Part shown: one piece after another, positions 47,301-57,100 of the stretch
Layout of the letters: each line of letters starts with the position of its first letter
Numbering within the stretch: position 1 is the stretch's first letter
DNA from: Apteryx mantelli
Lineage: Eukaryota > Chordata > Aves > Apterygiformes > Apterygidae
Length of the DNA: 64,000 nucleotides
Direction: 5' to 3'
Assembly: GCF_036417845.1 (NCBI RefSeq)
Contig: NC_090020.1
Coordinates: 40,532,425-40,596,424 of the forward strand
The notes under the pieces: generated by a model
The model's input: only the letters and a program-made list of their open reading frames with translations
What the model was told of the DNA's origin: nothing
Databases searched by the model: none
Made by a program: the position numbers and the translations under genes

Positions 47301-50300
47301 TCTTTGACGTGAAGATTGGCAACAGAGATGTTGGCAGAATTATAATTGGATTGTTTGGAAAAGTTGTCCCAAAGACAGTGGAGAACTTCGTTGTGCTGGC
47401 AACTGGAGAAGTATGTCTGCAGTTTTCTTTCACCGTGTACTCAAATTTGGTCTGGGAAGTAAATATTTGTTAAATGCCATTTCAAGTGTGAACTGTCCAT
47501 CTTAATTCAGTGGAATCAGTGAGGGAGAGAGCCATCCCAGAGGCCTTGAGGTCTTGTGTGTATCCCTAAAGCCTTGCAGCTTTATTGGCAAAATGTGAAT
47601 GTGAGGTGTCACCTCAGTCTACCCATAGCTTGCAGATCTAGCAGGCAGAAATACTGCAATCAGTAAGTACATCAGTCAAAGGAAGATACTTGCTTTCTTC
47701 ACCTGAGTAATACTTGCTCTGTGCCAGCACAGCCCACCTGCATTCACCTGCATTTCAGTTTAATTTGTTTTCTGTTGGTGTTTGTCTCAGGTTGTGGTAT
47801 ATTCTGCGAGACCTGACCATTCACAGCATGTGCCTATTCCCATATGACTGTATAGGACTGGATGTTATATTCACTTAAAGAATTATTTCCTTTTCTTAGA
47901 GAGGATATGGATACAAAGGAAGTAAATTTCATCGTGTGATCAAAGACTTCATGATTCAAGGAGGGGACTTTACAGTTGGAGATGGATCAGGAGGTAACAT
48001 GCTCAGTATCTTCCAGCTTCCCTGTTACCCCTTTGAATGCTTACTGAAAAGATGGGTGAAACAGCATTGCCTCTCCTTCTTTCAACTAAAGTAAATGAAG
48101 AAAACATTTCTTTTAGAAGCATCCAAAACAGTTCTAAGCATCTTGGTGCATTAGCTGCATATATTTGGATTACAGATTATTTGTATGCTTAGGGCTTCCC
48201 CTGCCCTCAGTTCTTGCAGATAGATCATCTTTTCTGTCTGTTTCTGCTCTGGCTGTGTGCTTCTGCTCCTTCCCCCCAGTACTCGCTGCATCTCTGCATG
48301 AACCAGTTTGAGTCATCCAGCAGAAAACTAACCTGGAAGGAAACGGTGACATGCGTGGAGGGAAGGCACACAGGGAGGGCGCAGGCTGACCTCTCCCTTT
48401 GGCTCACCCAGCCTGGTGGAGCTCTCTGAAGTGTGCTAAGGGAAGGAATTTCAAAACAATGGTAGCGAAATTAGAAAATGAGGATTGTGCCCCTCCCCTT
48501 TTTTCTCTTAATAAATTAAAAACCATAAACTTACCTTTGGTCTGGCCCTTTATACTTAGGTTCTGGCCATTTACATTGCTTCTCTCTCCTGAGCTTCCAG
48601 GAACGAGGTCAGCCAGTAGGCACTTCGGAGGGCAATCCCAGTGCAGCACGTCTCGCATTGCATCGCGTGCCTTCCAGCTTCTGAGCTCTTCTCTTCCTTT
48701 GCCACCATGTTCTTCAGGCGCTACGCTTTGAACTTTCTGCACACAGTGTTAGCGACTTCCCCATGGGGACAGAACGGAAAACACGCGCAATGTATGCTTT
48801 TCCTTGCAATTTGAACAATGGGGAAGGCTAACACACTAAAGGCACAGTTTAGCATTAAGGTAGACAGTGTTTGTTTGCCTGCTAATACTGTTTGTTGGGA
48901 TAGTGTCTGGTGGTGTGTTGGGAAGTGTCTCACTGTTAGGCACTGTACAAATAAAAAATGAGACAGCCTTCTCTTTTCAAAATTATGGTGGTTTAAACAT
49001 GACGCTCATGTTTTTTCTTCTAAACTATTTTAGGAACATCAAAATCCTTATGTAATATTTATACAATTCCACACTGACTCTTTTAAGCTAACTTTCATTT
49101 GGTCTCTGTATTTCTAAACATGTCTAAAGCAATTTAATGTACTAGGGGAAAAAGTTATAAAATTAAATATTAAAATTATCACAAAGCACGGTTACCTTAT
49201 TTGATTGGCCACAACTACCTAATCTAAATTTGCTGAAAAGGGCAAAGTATAGTATTACTTAGTGATGTATATAAGCAGGACCTTTGAAGATACTCAGCTT
49301 ACTTGTTAAATTCAGAGGCTAAAGGTTGATCAGCTTTAAATATTCTCTCATTATAGTTGGTGTTTTAGCTTTCCTTTTTCTTTCCTCTACATACAAAGTA
49401 CTTTTAGTTACGGATCACCAATGACGTAGCAATGATGGCGCTGCATTTACTCAACCTCTGAATCTTCTCAAGTCCTGAATTTATACTTATTTTTTTCCAT
49501 TTTTGAACAAAAAGGGGATTTCTTATTTATTTATTTATTTATGCTTTCTTATTTTGTGTCATAGGAAGGAGTATCTATGGAGAAAGATTTCCAGATGAGA
49601 ACTTTAAACTCAAACACTATGGAATTGGATGGGTTAGCATGGCTAATTCTGGCCCAGATACTAACGGATCCCAGTTCTTCATCAGTGTGACAAAGCCTTC
49701 CTGGTTGGATGGAAAACATGTAGTATTTGGCAAAGTCCTCGATGGAATGGTAAGTTAAAAAATAGCGGTAAGATTACTCCAGGAAAATCGGGACAAATTT
49801 CAGGGCATTATATCTCTGTGGGTGTAATTTATCATACCATTGTCATTCAAAACAGTTTATTGTTTGTTTTCCAATGTGGACAAGATAGAAAATGTATGTG
49901 AAGTGCTTAAACTGGAATTAAAATGGCAAGTGGTGATTACAGAAATGGAAACTTAAATCATCCCTTTGGCTTTCCGATTTCTTCTTTTAGACCACTAACC
50001 ATCAAAATGACACCTTTACATACTACACATTGGATAAATTCAGGTCTGTCTTTCACTAACCCCATTAACCATGAAATAGCTGTGTTTCCACAAGCTAAAA
50101 TCTAATTTTGTAACATGTGCTAGTTGTGGGTAACACTTCCACTGTTCAGGCTTTTAGAAGATGTGAATGTGAAGCATACAAACATATATATTCAGATCTG
50201 TTTAAAAAGAAAAAAAAGAAAGATTTATAACCAGCACCCTCAGAATGTACAGCTGCAAAACTGAACAAATATCTGATTGCAGTGGACAGACAGAATTTCA

Positions 50301-51204
50301 GTTTAAGAAATGGTGCTTCCAACTGACTATACTTCTACTAATCTGGCTTTTCCTTTAACTTACTCCTTTAATGGATTTTGAAATGAATGGGGAAAATATG
50401 ACCTGTTGCATTGATCAAATCTATGTGGAGTTTGAAAGCCTCATCAAAACACTCCTCCCTTGCCCCACACCCTTTGTATTGAATTCAAGTCTCATCAGCT
50501 ACAGTAGTAATTAAAAAAAATTTGAGGAGAGTTTTAGGCCAGAGGTATATTAATTGTCAACTATCTAAAGCCAGATACTGGAGAGCGTGGTGCCCACTCT
50601 TAATGTCTGGGCATAGGTTATATGAGAGTAACAGGAGTCATCAGACTTTTACCAGCACAATTATGCTGTATGATCAGAAAAAAAACTACTGCTCATCCTT
50701 TATGATCTCTAGATTCAGTTGCTGCTCATAGACCACAGAGAGACTTTGTGTTTGCTAGGTCGATCATTTGAAAGGATATTTTCAATTGCTCCTTTCTAAC
50801 ATTTTTGCTGGCTGGAAGTTCTTACAGAAGGGCACGCAGCCTTCCACATTGGTGCTGTCAACTGCGTGTGAGTTGCAGAATGGTAAAATTGATAGCATGG
50901 AAAGAGAGTGTCTGTGGGAACTCAATATGGCAAAGGTCTTTGTTCAGAAGTTGCTTAAAAATAAATAAATAAATAATGCTAAGAGCATTTAGTTATTTAC
51001 CTGGTATTGCACTTGAGCCACAGGAGTTTCCTTGGCTAAACTGAGCTTTTTTTTTTTTTTTTTTTTTTTAAACAGTCTGTGGTGCACTCGATAGAGCTTC
51101 AGCAGACAGATGAACACGATCGCCCCCTTCAAGACTGCGTGATTGTGAACAGTGGCAAAATAGCTGTAAAGGAACCATTTGTAGTTGAAGTAGGTGACTG
51201 GTGA
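44246..51204 (+). CDS. PPIC: PPIC, peptidyl-prolyl cis-trans isomerase C (cyclophilin C), complete, five exons
   Basis: PPIC catalyses proline cis-trans isomerisation in proteins of the secretory pathway and binds cyclosporin A. Five exons, 44246-44365, 47297-47410, 47900-47993, 49565-49749 and 51076-51204, join without a frame break to 213 residues; the human protein has 212. Residues 1-29 form a hydrophobic signal peptide and the rest is the cyclophilin fold. The positions that form the active site in cyclophilin A are all present: Arg90, Phe95, Gln98, Ala136, Phe148, Trp156, Leu157 and His161. The protein ends VVEVGDW and has no KDEL-type retention signal. Cyclophilin C is favoured over B by the [10 protein letters not shown] segment after the signal peptide and by the position between PRDM6 and SNX24. 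The gene is convergent with SNX24. Confidence 0.97.
44366..47296 (+). other. PPIC: PPIC intron 1
   Basis: About 2.9 kb. The left part contains a second CpG-dense block near 44.82-45.12 kb with a GGCCGGGCC-type tandem. The rest is AT-rich with no supported exon. Confidence 0.9.
44820..45125. promoter_or_regulatory. CpG-rich block in PPIC intron 1
   Basis: About 300 bp of CpG-rich sequence, about 300 bp downstream of the promoter island. It includes a GGCCGGGCC-type short tandem at 44901-44934. It may be part of the same island or a downstream regulatory segment. The minus-strand open frame of 208 codons across it is a composition artefact. Confidence 0.45.
47297..47410 (+). CDS. PPIC: PPIC exon 2, first part of the cyclophilin fold
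   Basis: Thirty-eight codons in phase 0 between acceptor CATCCAG and donor GAA|GTATGT. The exon encodes [20 protein letters not shown] and ends [10 protein letters not shown], the standard first strands and helix of a secretory cyclophilin. Confidence 0.97.
47411..47899 (+). other. PPIC: PPIC intron 2
   Basis: A short intron of 489 bp, from GTATGT to TTTTCTTAG. Nothing else is recognised in it. Confidence 0.95.
47900..47993 (+). CDS. PPIC: PPIC exon 3, catalytic Arg-Phe-Gln segment
   Basis: Ninety-four nt, starting in phase 0 and ending with the first base of a Gly codon. It encodes [20 protein letters not shown], carrying the catalytic Arg90, Phe95 and Gln98. The donor is GGAG|GTAACA. Confidence 0.97.
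47994..49564 (+). other. PPIC: PPIC intron 3
   Basis: About 1.6 kb. It contains a (TTTA)n microsatellite at about 49523-49541 shortly before the acceptor TCATAG. No exon is seen in it. Confidence 0.95.
49523..49541. repeat. (TTTA)n microsatellite near an acceptor
   Basis: Nearly five TTTA units, about 25 bp upstream of the PPIC exon 4 acceptor. Confidence 0.9.
49565..49749 (+). CDS. PPIC: PPIC exon 4, core of the active site
   Basis: This exon has 185 nt. Its first two bases complete Gly110 and 61 codons follow. It encodes [15 protein letters not shown] and [13 protein letters not shown], which supply Ala136, Phe148, Trp156, Leu157 and His161. The tryptophan is the one linked to cyclosporin A binding in the family. 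The donor is ATG|GTAAGT. Confidence 0.98.
49750..51075 (+). other. PPIC: PPIC intron 4
   Basis: About 1.3 kb, AT-rich. It contains an AAAT-type microsatellite at 50957-50976 and ends with a 23-base uninterrupted T run (51047-51069) before AAACAG. No exon is seen in it. Confidence 0.95.
50957..50976. repeat. (AAAT)n microsatellite
   Basis: About five tetranucleotide units in PPIC intron 4. Confidence 0.9.
51076..51204 (+). CDS. PPIC: PPIC exon 5, C-terminus and stop
   Basis: Forty-two codons plus TGA. It encodes [20 protein letters not shown] and ends [11 protein letters not shown]. The acceptor is a 23-T tract followed by AAACAG, an extreme polypyrimidine tract. Confidence 0.97.
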   Translation, partial: SVVHSIELQQTDEHDRPLQDCVIVNSGKIAVKEPFVVEVGDW

Positions 51205-51610
51205 CACCAGCAACCAGAATGGTTAATGAAATGTAATCATTTTTCTTTCAGGCCTAAGTTTTTGACTGATCTCAATTATCCATTGCCTTTTCTCCTCAAA
51301 ACATATGAGACTATATGTAGACAATACTTAACCATAATTTTATGTATTTGGTAAATGTTATTTCTTAACAATTTCATGGAAGCTTTATTCCTTGAAATTC
51401 AAGGCATATCCCACTAAATCCTAGAACTTGCAGAAAACTTCTTACATGAAAGATTTCAAAGTATTTCTATCTTTTCAAAGGTTTGAAATAGTTATTTTGT
51501 TTTTCTTAGAAATTTTACAATATTCCATTTTATTTGAAAACACTTTCTGTGAGAATATCTGCATTTTTAAAGATTCCTGTAAAAAGGTAAAATATTTCAA
51601 ATAAATACTT

Positions 51611-51616
51611 AATAAA
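51611..51616 (+). terminator. PPIC: Candidate PPIC polyadenylation signal (proximal)
   Basis: AATAAA about 400 bases after the PPIC stop codon, in AT-rich 3' sequence. Confidence 0.4.
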
Positions 51617-51768
51617 GAAAGAGCTGCTTTTTTGCAAAAGGGCTTTTTTCTAATCTCTGTTGAATCAATTAATGATGTAGGGGTGCTTTTTTCCAAGAAA
51701 TAAAAGGGCAGGGATGGTAAATCTCTCTAATCTCCTTAATGTGTCAGATAAAGTCCCTGCTGTCTTTC

Positions 51769-51774
51769 AATAAA
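51769..51774 (+). terminator. PPIC: Candidate PPIC polyadenylation signal (distal)
   Basis: AATAAA at 51769 in the context TTTCAATAAAAGATTGTATT, about 565 bases after the stop. A third AATAAA follows at 51831. Which one is used cannot be told from the sequence alone. Confidence 0.45.
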
Positions 51775-54052
51775 AGATTGTATTCAGATACAATACTGTA
51801 ATCGAGGGAGTGCAGCTTAGTTTATTGTTAAATAAAATCGTTGGTTAGAAACTGATTTAAAAAGCCCTTGTTTTACAGCACAGTAGATTTTATAACACAT
51901 AAGTAATCATGTCATTCAAGATACAGCTCCAAAACACTAACTAAAAGTGTTGCTGTACGCTGGAGATGCACCTTTAAGTTCATTATTTTTGTAATGCTAC
52001 TTAAATACCCTTAGCCTTACTCCTTAACTGGTAGCTTTCAAACAAGTTTAGCCTAAGATACCACTTAGACAGCTGTACTACATTTTTTTAACATGTTAAT
52101 ATTTTCCAGGAAAGAGATATGGATTTTCTCCTTTGTGTTAAAATTTAAGATAGATGAGCCGATGCCTAGATCTGGTAATGGATTCACTCACCTGCAAACT
52201 GGGTAGCATGACACTTACTTACCTTTTAAGTAAGTGGACAGCATCCTGAAGCTCATGTGAGATAACCAGATTTTGAGGGCTGTGGGGGAAGTGAGCGCTG
52301 CAGAGAGGGGGCACCAATCGCCCAGCCCACAGTGTGTAAGTACCTCCTGCCACCCCGCCTCCCAAGGGAACAGGAAAACACTGGGGCAGGGATTTACCTG
52401 GGGTCCTGCACCCTAGCACTTGATTTGTAGTTGCAGCACTGCTTCTGCTGGTTCACCATCCACAGCCCCGGGGCCTCTTCTGAAGGTAAGTACTGACACT
52501 TTTTGCAAAAACCTGTGGAAGGATTACTCTCCTCTTCAAAATGGAGCCAGAGGAATGGAGAAAGCCTCCGAATTTGCCTAGTACTAGGCAATCAGGCTTT
52601 CATTTTACCCCTGTTCAGGTTGTGCTGTGTATTTTTTCCCCTACTAATGTTCAATGTAAAAAGTCACTGAAAAGCTGCACTGAGAAGCAGTGTTTGGAAA
52701 TAAAGAGCAAGAATACCTTGTTCTCCCTCATCCAAATAGCTTTGCACTAGTAGCTAAAAACACTTTCCTGGAGGTTAATCCCTCAGACAGTGGAGAAGGT
52801 TCTACCACCGAAACAAAGGCTCTAATCACAGGTGTCCTTTTTAAACAAGTCCTAACTTTTCATCATCCCCAAGCAGCTTTAAAACAGATTACATAGTCAG
52901 CAGGAGGCAACCCTTGCTTCTCCAGGATCAGATTTGTGTTAGTGCCTAGCTTTGCCATTACTGTTTTTGTGCAACATTCCCTTCCTCTGTTTAATGCAAT
53001 GAATTACTGGCTATCCAGCTACACTGAAAAATGTTTAGCTTTTTTTCCAAGATACACAATTTTATAAATCTTCAGATAGCATGGTGCTGAGAGTCTTAAA
53101 TGAGCAGACACCCAAGTATTTTCTCATGCTTCATGTGGAGATGTGAGTACCACCTCTGATGGTGCAAGCTCTGAGAAATGTCCTATTTGAACAGATATGC
53201 ACACGAAGTACATTCATGTTCTATTAATTTATTTTGTAATGTCCAGTAACACAAATTTCCAGTTAAATCTGAACATAAATATACATTTTAGTTTGTTATT
53301 TTACTACTTAATCTTATTCTTGCTTCAGCTTATCACAAAGTCGTATGCACTGATTCATAAAATGTTAAAGATATGGAATACAGTCTCAAAGAGTAAACAT
53401 ACACAAACATTAGATGTCATAACTGAATGAGATTAATAAATGCCATGTAAAATCTTCTGGTAGATAAAATCCTTTAGACTAAAATCTAGACAACTTCCTG
53501 GAAGAGAGCTATGTGTTTCAAAACTTATAAGCATGTTTTCTAATAGAAACTCTCCATATATGTGCATTGGCTCTTTTCCAACCTAATATTAAGGAGCAGT
53601 TTTAAAATAACTTAAGAAAAATGAACAAAATACTTTTAAGTTACTTTCCATTTCTTCTTGCTTTTAAAAATCACTTTTTTGCAATCTCTCACATACTCTC
53701 TTCAGTGCCAGCACTTTCAATCCATCCACTGCCAGCAATGGGTAATGTGCTGGGAAAAATCCTGGTGCAGAAAGGTTTAGTGTAATTTATGACAAAAATC
53801 CAGAAATAGTAAAACTTTCAATTCTTTTCAAAGTTTAGTGTAATTCAGTGTATGACTTTCAGCTTTTAGTGTTAAATAGTTAGAGCATGTCTATATATAA
53901 GGTTTAAATAACTTCAAAACTGTTGTTTCCATATCTTTTTTTTTAAAAAAAGCAGCAGTTACGACATTGATTTTATTTAAAAAGATACAATGCTTGAACT
54001 TAAACTGAGGCTGTCTCTCTTCCTTCTGAGCATAATTATCACATCCCAGAAT

Positions 54053-54058
54053 TTTATT
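54053..54058 (-). terminator. SNX24: Candidate SNX24 polyadenylation signal (proximal)
   Basis: TTTATT on plus is AATAAA in transcript sense, 64 bases after the SNX24 stop. Another lies at 53977-53972 and a more distal one at 53233-53228. A longer 3' UTR is likely. Confidence 0.3.
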
Positions 54059-54122
54059 CCCATTAATTCCATTGAACATGACTTGGAGACTTGCTTCAGC
54101 TTCTTCTAGCCACATGCCGCTT

Positions 54123-54193
54123 CTACCTGGGCAGTAGATGAGGATAAAATATTCCATGCAGAATGCCTTCTATAACTACATTTGGAAAGTCAT
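54123..54193 (-). CDS. SNX24: SNX24 last coding exon with stop
   Basis: In transcript sense the acceptor is TTTTCAG|ATGAC (AG at 54195-54194). The exon completes an Asp codon and encodes DFPNVVIEGILHGIFYPHLL, then Pro-Arg and TAG at 54125-54123. The human tail as I recall it ends HLQPR, so only Leu for Gln and Ile for Val differ here. Confidence 0.95.
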
Positions 54194-57100
54194 CTGAAAA
54201 AAACAAATAAAAAAACCCCTTGCTTTCTTATCCATGTCAATACAACATAAATGCTTTTGTGGAACTTAACAAGGTATACTAGGCCTTAACAAGGCCTAGT
54301 ATAATTTAGGTTATTGCATCACTCAACTGTTTATCCGTGTTGGGGATGTGCTATTAGTAATGCTGTTTCAGCACTAAAGCCACTTTAGTATAGCACTGGG
54401 CATTGTATGAATGCGCTGCCAGATTTGTAGCTTATTGATTTAAAGGGATGTTCTAATACTTAATGCTGCTAGGCTCCAGCTCTTTATCTGAATCTTTTCT
54501 CACAAGGAAGATGGATTACACTGGCAATTCAATTTCTAACAAAATCTCAATATACTTGAAGGAATTCCAGGATTGCTACTGGGAATACTTCAGAGCTGTT
54601 TTTCCATTGTGGTTTACAGCAATGTTTAGACTGAGCAGACTTGAGGATGCCTATACCATCAGAGATGATTATTTGAGACAGGAAAATTTTAGGCTGTCTA
54701 ATCAACGTAAAATGTCACATATGTTACATAAAGTCATCCTATAATATCTGAAGGAGGAAAAAACACTATATTCTTACCACAGATGTAGCAGAAACTGACA
54801 CTTTTCATGTTAAATTTACCATGAAAGGATTACCCAATGCGAGACAATAATAGACCCACACAGAGGAAAGGCAGGATGTACATTACTAAAGTGAAAACAT
54901 TTTTCAAATGCACCAACTCCTGCCTTCTTAATGAAGGGGTTACTTTAACCACTGGGCATTAAGAGCAAGAATTTCTGATCTTATCTTATGATCCTAAAAC
55001 AGCCAAAGAAATGGGTTTGCCTAGAACACATTTCAGAATAAACAGACTGTATCTCATACAGAACTTCCCTCTCCAGCCAAATCTTTCCTTCAGCTACCAG
55101 CCTCCAGGATAGTCAAAAAGAGTGAGATGCAGCTTCCATTAAAATCATAAGATACTTGGTAAATTAGATCACCTAATATGGGTGAGAATTAGTTTTTGCC
55201 CCTAGTCCTTCTGCTAAAATCCCTTTGCAGGTAAAAACATTGAGCAATAAGTAGATCAGGACTCAAAAAGAAAAAATTCTTACTGGCTTATAGGTGTTAA
55301 AACTAGCAGGTAATAAGGTGATTCTACGGTATTAAAAAATTTACAAATAGAGAGATTTTAAGGATGTTATTATGACTGAATCTCCACCACAAACAATACA
55401 TGCATAATTCTCCCCAATTTTTGATAGTAAGTCATCATAATAAATTACTCATTAATATTTTGAATCCAATAATGATTTCTGAAGTCCTGCAAGCTCAGCA
55501 AACCCAAATCGCTCTGCTAGACTAACCCTATGCTATTGTCATTAACGGTATTAAAAATACACTTTGTAAGAGCAATCTGATGGTTTCATGCTAAATTATA
55601 TGCTGAAGTTTCAGAAACCCATTTTTACTGGTTCTTCTATAATATATAGGACAAACAGTATATATGGGAAAATGAATATTGATTAAAAAAATGATACAAG
55701 TTTACAGCATCAGATTTACTGTGAGGCTGTGTTGCTTAAAAAAAATCAAGCATATTAATTTAACTTTAATGTACTGAAACGCAGTCTCACAGATCCCCTA
55801 TGTGACTTAAAGAATCACCAGAACAATTTTCAACCAAGTGACAGAAAATATTAGATTCCATTATTCAACTCCTGAGGCATAATTTTAGAAATCTAAAATG
55901 ATGCATCATTTTAGATTTTTCCTTCATTTTTCTTCAAAACAGGATGTATTGGTCTTTTGCATTTTAATCAAAAAGAAGTGGCTACCTTACACAAAAAAGA
56001 TGTGTTCAAGCGCACAGCTGTTATGAAGAAGTGCGTTTGAAAAATCAATGATATTTGTAACTGTAAATGGTATTTTTGAAAAATTCTGTTGCAACACAAC
56101 AATGCTAAAATAATGGCAGCATGGTATTTTATAAAGACAACAGTACAATGAGGAAAAAAAAAATCATCCTTTGAGTATTATGTCCCAGAAACAGCTTTTT
56201 TTTTTCTTTAGAAAACCCACAATTACACAATTTCCTATTTTATTGGAAAATGTTAACACAGGCATTCCTGTGTGCAGGTGAGACTAACTCCACTTCTGAT
56301 CTAAACAACTGTCATAATTCAACTTCTTCAAAGAGTAAATGCAACGAATGGTTATTTGATAATGGACGTGTACTTCTGGTCATAGTTTGAACAACCATGA
56401 CTGCTTTTTAAAAAGGAATCGGAATCTATCAAAGTCTATCAGCGAAAATTTTAGAAGGCTCATTTATGTTTTCTCTGTGCTGTAAACTGAAAAAAAAAAA
56501 GAAGGAAAATTCAAGCCAATGCTAAAAAGCTAAAATTCAAGCCAGTGTAAAAGCTTTGTTTCTTTATAACCAGACTGAGCCAACACAGAATAACCTCTAT
56601 GTTTATGGCTTGATTCCCCCCCCCCTTTTTTTTTTTTAAGACTAAAACTCGCATTCTAGTTTGTATTCATTCATAAAAATTAAAAAAAATAACTTGCAAG
56701 TGAATTTGTTTTTTTAAGGTCTTCCAAATATAAGGAAGGATATTCACCTGCTGCATGAAATTCTAAACACTATGTGTCAAAGCCAAAAAAGGCCTTAGAA
56801 AAGGCCTGAAAAGCCCTTTGTTTTAGATGTTATTAACTGAGGTTATTTAATATTTAAACGTCACACATTACAAGTGGCATTTATCTTTGATCTAAAGTAA
56901 AGCACTACTTAAAAGGAGCAGTTACAAAATTCATTATAAAGTTCCTAATGAATTCAATAAAAGGAAGTTTAGCCAGGCTCAGAGTACACATTAGGGAAGA
57001 AAGAAATACTGTCGCAGAACTGCCAAATCTTGAAAAGAAGTCATACAGCAAAACCTTATGTGTGTGTTGGAAACTTTAAGCGCTATCTTCATGTTTCAGG

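Larger units (their letters stand above)
51205..54122. other. PPIC-SNX24 convergent interval (3' UTRs)
   Basis: The two stop codons are 2.9 kb apart, facing each other. The interval should hold the PPIC 3' UTR on the left and the SNX24 3' UTR on the right. Candidate AATAAA signals are listed separately. No further coding exon is recognised. In human, as I recall, the transcripts of this pair overlap at their 3' ends, so overlap is possible here. Confidence 0.7.
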
